64,000 nucleotides of DNA from positions 124,001-188,000 of the forward strand of contig NW_020126822.1 of assembly GCF_002994745.2 (NCBI RefSeq), given 5' to 3'. The position numbers were made by a program, and so were the translations under genes. Positions 57,063 to 64,000 of the stretch are shown here, piece after piece. The stretch is from Rosa chinensis. Taxonomy: Eukaryota > Streptophyta > Magnoliopsida > Rosales > Rosaceae. Positions within the stretch are counted from its first letter, which is position 1. Each line of letters starts with the position of its first letter. The notes under the pieces are model-generated. The model did no database searches. It worked only from the letters and a program-made list of their open reading frames with translations, and was not told the origin of the DNA.

Positions 57063-59378
57063 TGATGTCGCTTTTAGCGAGCGGCATAATTTAACCCTGA
57101 AATGTCATTAGTAGTATAAAGTAAATAGGGATCGTTCTATTCCGGGGATTGAGGGTACACCTGTCATTGTCAAACAATTAAACAATTAAAATTAAAACAA
57201 AGTATAATATTTACAAAATATAGACATATTTACGAAAAGGGGGGAGTTTTTGGTTTTTTTGGTTTTAATTTCCGAAAATAAAATCTAAGTTACCTAAATA
57301 ATTAAAATGCAAAAACATAAAAATACAAATGGAATGCAAGAACAAAGATCAAAGTCGAAACTCATGATTAAAATTAATTCAAGTTCATCATTGTTCATCA
57401 TAGTCATGCAAGAGGAGTTGATCATGTGAAACGTTCAAAAGCAAACAATTTCCCATATTTTACTTTCAATGCTAATTAACCTAAGTGAAAGCACCTAGAT
57501 TAATTCTATCAAACATGCAATCAAGCCCTAGAAAGCTAGTCAATCATGTCATGTTTAACGCAATAAACACCTAGAAAGGCTATCAACTCAAATGTGCAAC
57601 TTAGTATGAAAAAGTCCACCTAATTGCAATCTTCTTTGATTAAATTCGGTTTTTGTACAAAACCTTTACTACTTATCGATTCAAGAACACAAAACCAAAA
57701 AGTTGATTCATGTTCTCAAATACGTAGCAACAATCACATAAGAACCCTAAATGTTTCGAACCATTCAAGATAATCATACAAAAGACTTCTATCATGCAAA
57801 TTTAATCAAACACTCACACAAAAGCAACCATAAATCGCAATATATGAATCTGAAAATTAACAATTCATCATAAAATTTCAGAAAACAATACTTGTTCATA
57901 CATATGTGTCAACTAAGGCAAAACCAACGAAAATACAAAGCAAAGGTACAAGGAGAATCGGATTACACCGTGATGAAGATGAGATGAATGAAGTGATGAT
58001 GTGGTCTCTTGAATTTCGAAAGCAATCTTCAAGGTGGAGGGTGGATGGTGTGCACGGCTTGTCTTCTTCTTCCTTGGCCTTGCTTGCACTTCGTGGTTGC
58101 CCTAGAGGATGGAGAAGAACACGGCTAGGCTAGAGAGATTTCTGAATTATTTTCTCAAAGTATAAACGCAAAAGTGTGGAAATTCGGAACCCAAAACGTT
58201 GAGAAGATGGGAGGTTATATAGGGGACGGCCAACTTGCTCTCCAAGCCGTGTAAACCTTATGGAATTAATCTGAAAATTCCACATAATTTCCTCCAATAA
58301 TATCTTGCCAAATAAGCCCTATGAGGTGGTTCAACCAATCACAAAATTCCATTTAATTCCCTAAATAATCTTGCCGAAATTCCCTTGATATAATTCTGAT
58401 TTTTGTAGTTCAATTCGGCCAAACTTCCTTTAGGGAATTAAGGAATGTATCTAGACTTCTTTTGAGCTTTTCTTGGTCTCCACCTTTTTCTCTTTCCTTT
58501 TATTTCTCCCTTGAATATCTCCTTGCCGAATTCTCTAGGGTTTTCTTTTAATTCACACGGCAACTTCCTTCTTTTCCTCTTGGCTTGGACGGCAAAAGAT
58601 ATTCTAGGGTTTATCTCTTGATGAATTTCCATAAAAATAGCCCTAGAAAATCTCCCTAGAAAATCTCCTTTTAATTTCTGATTTTCCACGTCATTTTCCT
58701 TGTTTCTCTCTTCATTTTGGACGGCAAACATCTCTAGGGTTTCTTCATTGCGTCACAAACCCTAATTGCATGGGCTTTGTGGGCTTTTGATCCATTTGCC
58801 GAAAATCCAACAAGTCTTGAGAGTTCTTGGGCCTCCATGCGCCACCTTTGTGCCATGTCATCATCTAGAGTCTTCAAGAAGCTTCTCTCATGCCATGTCA
58901 CTTCATTAATTCGATCTCCATTCATGGTTGGCTCAAGAGTCTTGTTTTGGCAAGCTTTCCTTTTCTGGACAGGGTTTCCTGGTTGGACCAGGAAAGCTTC
59001 ATTTCTTCATTTCTGCTCATTTGTGCTTCCCTTTGTACTTCATCTTGTCTCCCTCCAACGTTGGCTAGCTTCTCTCTCCATTTGTGAGCTCGTTTCAGCT
59101 CATTTGTGACAAGGACCTGAAAATAGAAACTAGTAAGAAAAATAGAAACTTTCCTAAAATGAAAAGTGGGAAACTTTCTAAAAATGAAAAATAGAAACTA
59201 CTAAAAATGGAAACTTACTAAAAATGATAAATAAAAACTACAAAAATAGAAACTTTCTACAAATAGGAACTTTCCCAATCAAAGAATGGAAACTTTCCTA
59301 AACAGGGTTTTATTAAGGAAATAACGCAGAAAATGCAGGGAAAAGCAAGTAAAACGTCGCATTAAAATGCTCCTATCA
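57063..59378 (-). repeat. A8 3' LTR
   Basis: 2316 bp on the minus strand, beta-type U3 as in A3. TATATAA box at 58221-58215. It ends (at 57063) AAAAGCGACATCA, with terminal stem GCCGCT/AGCGAC (one mismatch). Confidence 0.9.
58215..58221 (-). promoter_or_regulatory. TATA box of A8 3' LTR
   Basis: Minus-strand TATATAA in GTCCCC-TATATAA-CCTCCC, same position as in the other LTRs. Confidence 0.6.
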
Positions 59379-59393
59379 AATTCCCCCACACTT
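59379..59393 (-). promoter_or_regulatory. A8 polypurine tract
   Basis: Minus-strand AAGTGTGGGGGAATT directly before the LTR; the PPT-proximal hairpin is at 59397-59418. Confidence 0.85.
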
Positions 59394-61344
59394 AGCTTTT
59401 GCTAGTCCCTTAGCAAAATCACACTAAGACACACACTAAGACTCAACGAAAATTAAAGACTTGACACGAAACAGACTCTATAGCCCTTCAACTTTTTGTC
59501 TCAGCAATCTCTTACTTTCACAACACCAAGATTAGCACTTCACCAAGAATAAATGTTTAGGCATTCGAGAGTTAATTAAAACACATAATCTTCACATACA
59601 CAAGTAGGACTTGGTTGGAACAATGGTGATGGTTTCTGTTAAGCATGCTTCAAACAAGTATGATTCAACTCCTCACAAGTTATATCCACTCTTTCTTCTC
59701 TCAGATCATGGCAATGCTTAAAAGCTTATACACTCAAGTATATGTGAAAGATAGCAAGTATATCACATAATTCAAGAAACGAAAGCACATGTATAATTTT
59801 CTTTAAAGATCTCATGAAGGATACCAACTACTTGCACAGATGGACCCAAGCCATAGGTTCAACTCTTGTAACTCATCTCCACATCAAGGGCTGTCCCATC
59901 TTAAGGATCAAGAAGGTCTTCTTAAAGGTTGTAATGGGGCCAAGGCTCAAGGTTTTAAGAAATGAAGGGTAAGGATTTATCAAAGTGTCCTAAAAACCTA
60001 GCAGAGCACATGTAAATGTAGAGACCACAAGAAATCCACCAAGGCATTGCAAAAACGTCACTTTCCCTAGAGGTAACATAAAAGGGGCCTAATGTCTTCA
60101 TGTTGGGCCCAATCTTCATTGTAAACTTCCCTTAAACTATAGTGAATGGACAAAGGCCAGATTTTTCTTTAGTAGGCCTTCATTTCAACGCAGACTCCAA
60201 AATCACTAAGTATGGGGGACTAAAATCCATAATTATTTCTTTCTTTTCTTTTTAGCCGTATACAATTTTCTTTTCTTTTCATTTTTCACGGCTTTCACAT
60301 ATTTTTTTTTATGGACAAGTCTACCCCCACACTTGAACTTTCACCTCCTCTCAATTTTCATCTTTAGCACCAAACCCACGTAGTATGTCTCAAAAGATAG
60401 CTCCACTAAGTTCTTAGAACAAAGGGTAGGGTTGTAACTATACTAAGCTTCATGGTTAAGGATTTTAAGGGTGATGAATGAAAAGGCTTAATGTAGGCTC
60501 AAAGGGGCTTATCTAGGGGGGTCCCACGACGGGCACAATTAAGGACACAGGTTTATTTGGCAATGGTGGTAATTCCTAGGGTGCCTCTATCCCTTCCAGA
60601 ATCAGGGCCATGTATTGATATAACGTCTCAACAAGCACAAGAGTGAATTCTAGCATTCTCTAGTCCATCAAACTTAATCTATGGCAAGCAATCAATCAAA
60701 TGAAAGAATAATGAGATCATCAAAACATCGCCAAGAAATTAAGAATATATATTTCATTTTACTCCAAGAAAAAGGGACATGGCTCAATTATCTCACAGGG
60801 GCTTTATGAATCAAAACTCATCTTAACATGCTCATATTCTGTACCAAAGTTTCGAAATCCATATCCACTACAAGGCACATAGTTTTCATATATCTCAATT
60901 AACCAAAGAATACCATGTTTAAATCATCTCAATTTTGTGCTCCTCTTTTAGTCATGATTTCAGAGATATAGAATCATCCTAGACAGTTGAAAGGGCATCC
61001 TAAGACTCAAAACAAAAACAAAAGCAACGAAAATTTTTAAATTTTTGACATTTTTCAATTTTTTTGTATTTTTCAATATATGACTCAAAATAAAAGACTA
61101 AAAATATAAATCCCTTCCCCCACACTTAAATATTGCATTGTCCTCAATGTAATCAATTAAAAGCATGCAATGAAACACTTAAGCATACAGGGATGAAATT
61201 TACGAAAATAATACTAAATTCAAAAAGCAAAAACGAAAAATAAAAGATAAGGATAAAGAAAGCAAATCTGATTTGCATGGGTTGCCTCCCAAGTAGCGCT
61301 TGGTTTTAACGTCTTCTCAGCCTAGACGTGGTTTCCTCTTCTCC
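59394..61344 (-). other. A8 3' noncoding region
   Basis: Same order as in A5 on the minus strand: post-stop sequence (TTGGG-AGGCAA-CCCAT near 61294-61279, outer pair lost), CATTG-AGGA-CAATG hairpin (about 61150-61137), PPT-like motifs (about 61130 and 60332), conserved GTGCCCGTCGTGGGAC (about 60538-60521), PPT-proximal hairpin. No gene. Confidence 0.78.
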
Positions 61345-62909
61345 TCAGTTGGTGGAACCTTCAAAGCCTCCCTTTGGGTTTGGAATTGTGTTGCTTGGAA
61401 GCTTACCACTCTCATGAAACTTGGTCATGAAGTCCACCACTTGTCCCATTTGCTTCTTGAGCTCTGCAATGTCCTTGGCATTGGTCTGTTGTCCTTGAAG
61501 CAAAGTCTGTGTGGCACTAGTCAATGCCTGAGTAGAATTAGTCAATGCCTCTATCGTCTTATCATAGTGAGAATTGGGATTCCCTACATTGTGTTGAGGA
61601 GGCATGTAAGGTCTTTGATAGGGAGGTCCTTGAGGACGTTGGAAATTTCCACCAAGAGGGTTCTGAACATTTTCATTGTTGGTCCACTTGAAGTTGGGGT
61701 GGTCCCTCCATCCAGGGTTATAGGTATTCGAATATGGATCATACCTTGGACGTGGGGGACCCCCTTGGTTCCCTTGATAGCCTCCTATAGCATTCACAGA
61801 TTCCCAACCACCATTCTCACTCAGTTGAGGACATTGATCCGTAGGATGTCCTTGAGTAAAGCATACCCCACAAGCAGAGGGTCCTCCATGGCCTTGAGTA
61901 GTCGCCACCTTGTTCACAAGAAGGGTGAGTTTGCTCAATTGATCCGCAATGGCAGGACTAGTGCTCACCTCATTGACCCTACGAGTGGGTTGTCTCACAC
62001 CCTCATACTGTTGGGAGTTTAGGGCACGATTAGCTATAAGTTCCTTCCCAACCGCAGGTGACTTATCCACAAAAGCTCCACCAGCTGCAGCATCCAACAT
62101 TTGCCTTTCCAAGGGTAAGAGTCCTTCGTAGAAACATGTGAGTAGGGTCTCATCCTTCATCTGATGTTGAGGACATTGTGCAAGTAAGGAATTGAACCTC
62201 TCATAGTAGGCAGCATAGGACTCATCATGAGCTTGCTCTATTCCACTAAGCTTCTTCCTAAGTGTGATGACCTTTGAAGCTGGGAAGTATTTCTCCAAGA
62301 AGGCCTTTCTCATTGTTTCCCATGATGTGATACGACCTGCAGGAAGCTCATATAGCCAATCCTTGGCTCTATCAGCTAGAGAGAATGGAAATGCTCTCAT
62401 CTTAAGAAGGTTTTCATCCGCCCCTTGTGGTTGCATGTTTGCACAAACAGATTGGAATTCTCGTACGTGCTTGTTAGCATCCTCCATATTGAGGCCATGG
62501 AAGATAGGGAGCTTGTGCAACAATCCACTCTTAAGCTCGAACTCTGCTTGTCTTCCAGCTGCAGGGGCAGGGTATACTATGCCTGTAGGGGTCCTCCTTC
62601 AACAGTTGCGGTGGAGAGTTCCCTAATAGATGCCATTCTCTCTTCTTCGACTTCTTCAGGTGGTGGTGAAGGTGGTGGTGTAGAGTTGGACGAAATCACA
62701 GGTGAAGGTGAACGTGAGGGAGGAGATGGACTCGGTGTAGGTGATGTAGACTCCTCAGAACAGTAGGTCCTCTTCCCTTGCTCGTTAAATGTGTACTCTT
62801 TGTATGTTGAAGGAGAAGGGCTTGTGAACTCAAGGAGTGAAGGACCCTTCAAACGAGCGAGCCTTGCTTCAATTTCCTTTAGTGTAGATGGTCTAAAAGG
62901 CTCGGTCAT
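61345..62909 (-). pseudogene. gag: A8 gag without pol, one frameshift
   Basis: Minus strand. It starts [20 protein letters not shown] like A3/A5. Near 62589 a run of five C found in A3/A5 has four, shifting the frame after residue 108. From there the correct frame is open through the capsid domain and the CCHC knuckle (CGVCFTQGHPTDQC) to a stop at 61345, after PNPKGGFEGSTN. Up to about QQYEGV the protein is almost identical to A3/A5; downstream it differs at many positions (RQPTRRVNEVSTSPAIADQL...). It therefore looks like a mosaic of two gag lineages. Protease, RT, RNase H and integrase are absent. Before the frameshift this would have been a Gag-only element. Confidence 0.9.
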
Positions 62910-63803
62910 TCATAGGAATCCTGAACATTATCAGCATTCAAAGAAGTTAGCAAAGTATAAAGTAAACTAATTACAAATTAGTGGTTAATACATCAACTTC
63001 ACTATTCACGAGTCACTATTCACAAGTTACTATTCACGACTTTACTATTTATGATTTATACAAGTATAAAGAGAAGTATAAATTACAAACTATCCACAAT
63101 CTTTTCACAAATAAACCACGTAAGAAGTTTATACAAGTATAAAATGTACAAAACAACACAATTTACAAGTGGAGGTTATGTTCAAGTATCTTATAATCTT
63201 TACAAAATAAAGTTAATATCTCAATTGATTACAAGTTGTAAGTCGAGCCCAATAGAAACCACTACTATTGGTGAGCTACGATCTAGGGATAGTCGCCTAG
63301 ACATAAGTCACTTTCCTTTGTTTCAGAAGGCTAGATGGCCAGATTAAGAGGTAAGTGAGAGGGAGGACTCATTTTGGTGACACTACGGAGGCTACTCCCT
63401 CATTGAGGTTTAGGCCCCTATTGGCTACTCCCACATTGTGGTTTACGCACGGTCTATAGTATCTCTGAGATCCAATTTGAACCCATCACCCAGGGTCTCA
63501 ACCTAAGACACCACCTATATGCCCCTTACTCAGCTTGGAAAGAACTCATGTGTTAGACAGTTCTCCAAATGTTAATAAAAGCCGCCCTCAACTTCAAAAG
63601 ACCTTAGAGAGGCACTAATGAAGGGTTAAGGCCAATATTAACAAAAGGACCCTTATCTACTCATACGATTTTACACACTTATAACAATCAAGAATTTAAC
63701 AATATTCACAATTAATTCTTTACATTTCCTTTGTTTAACAAGATTAGACACCATTTACACAAAACTTTCACACAAACAAACAAAACGTCACTATTCACAT
63801 CTA

Positions 63804-63874
<71 letters not shown>

Positions 63875-64000
63875 GAAATTAAGTAAAATTACTTCTATTC
63901 TTTCCTTTTCTTTACAATTATTTTCAACACTTAGGTACGGGAACAGGGAGTCTCGATGTGCAATGGGACTGAAACAGCAACCCTTTTCAAGACTATGTTT
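62910..64000 (-). other. A8 leader (partial)
   Basis: Minus strand, leaving the window. Overlapping uORF (62913-62893), acceptor GTTCAG (ending at 62921), branch CTAAC (62950-62946), minisatellite, unit 2 (about 63660-63215) with micro-hairpins at 63398-63408 and 63431-63441, then the microsatellite. Unit 1 would lie beyond 64000. Confidence 0.75.
63804..63872. repeat. (ATT)n microsatellite plus T run
   Basis: About 13 ATT units followed by about 29 T on the plus strand (A run in the sense of A8). It occupies the place where A1, A3 and A5 have only an A run between the leader units, so it grew from it by slippage. Confidence 0.9.

Larger units (their letters stand above)
57063..64000 (-). 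mobile_element. A8: gag-only Athila-type element, 5' LTR beyond window
   Basis: Minus-strand element inserted in A7; the expected TSD at this side is TGGTT (57058-57062). In element order it has a leader (from 64000 down), a gag frame with one frameshift (62909-61345), a noncoding 3' region, PPT and 3' LTR. The pol region is missing: gag runs straight into the sequence that follows the pol stop in A3/A5. Its PBS and 5' LTR lie outside the window. Confidence 0.9.

Noticed and set aside
61300..62022. 240-codon plus-strand frame over the A8 gag
   Set aside because: It is the opposite strand of a recognisable gag gene with capsid domain and CCHC knuckle; the plus-strand product has no family resemblance.

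Overview
The window is plant heterochromatin built almost entirely from nested LTR retrotransposons. I found no host gene. The coding copies are Ty3/Gypsy elements of the Athila type: a single gag-pol frame (Gag, CCHC knuckle, protease, RT with FMDD, RNase H, integrase), LTRs of about 2.0-2.4 kb starting TGATAGGAGCA, and a primer binding site complementary to the 3' end of plant tRNA-Asp(GTC). TATA boxes, AT-richness and splice-like signals also fit a flowering plant. The species cannot be told from the sequence.

Layout, from target-site duplications (TSDs) and LTR continuity. A0 (1-392, minus) is a pol fragment. A1 enters it at 393; its own DNA is 393-2556, 46200-46874 and 48889-56332, and its 3' LTR is not in view. 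A2 (2557-46194, TSD TTGAT) sits in the 5' LTR of A1. A3 (5661-42435) sits in the 3' noncoding region of A2. The 5' LTR of A3 carries solo LTR A4 (6485-8697, TSD CAAAC) and complete element A5 (8729-22781, TSD ATAAT). The 3' LTR of A3 carries element B (34700-41237, TSD CTTTT). Solo LTR A6 (46875-48883, TSD TTTAC) splits the A1 leader. A7 (56333-57062) starts in the A1 3' region and is cut by minus-strand A8 (57063 to beyond 64000).

A3 and A5 keep uninterrupted gag-pol frames of 1880 and 1886 codons and could be autonomous. A1 is broken by a frameshift and a nonsense codon. A2 has lost all of gag-pol, B keeps only the last codons of it, and A8 keeps only gag, with a frameshift. The deletion derivatives nevertheless have LTRs, and where visible a primer binding site, polypurine tract and clean TSDs, so they were probably mobilised by proteins from relatives such as A3 and A5.

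The most interesting signal is in the noncoding parts. Several short inverted repeats stay paired while their sequence changes between copies and between families A and B: a hairpin at the 3' end of each LTR, an 11-bp U5-to-primer-site complementarity, repeated micro-hairpins in the leader, a hairpin just after the gag-pol stop, a second one about 200 nt further on, and a hairpin next to the polypurine tract. A motif resembling the polypurine tract occurs three times per 3' region and changes in concert between families. The leader has a duplicated domain, a probable splice acceptor just before gag and a six-codon overlapping upstream ORF. Together these look like a cis-acting RNA programme that the coding-less derivatives have kept.
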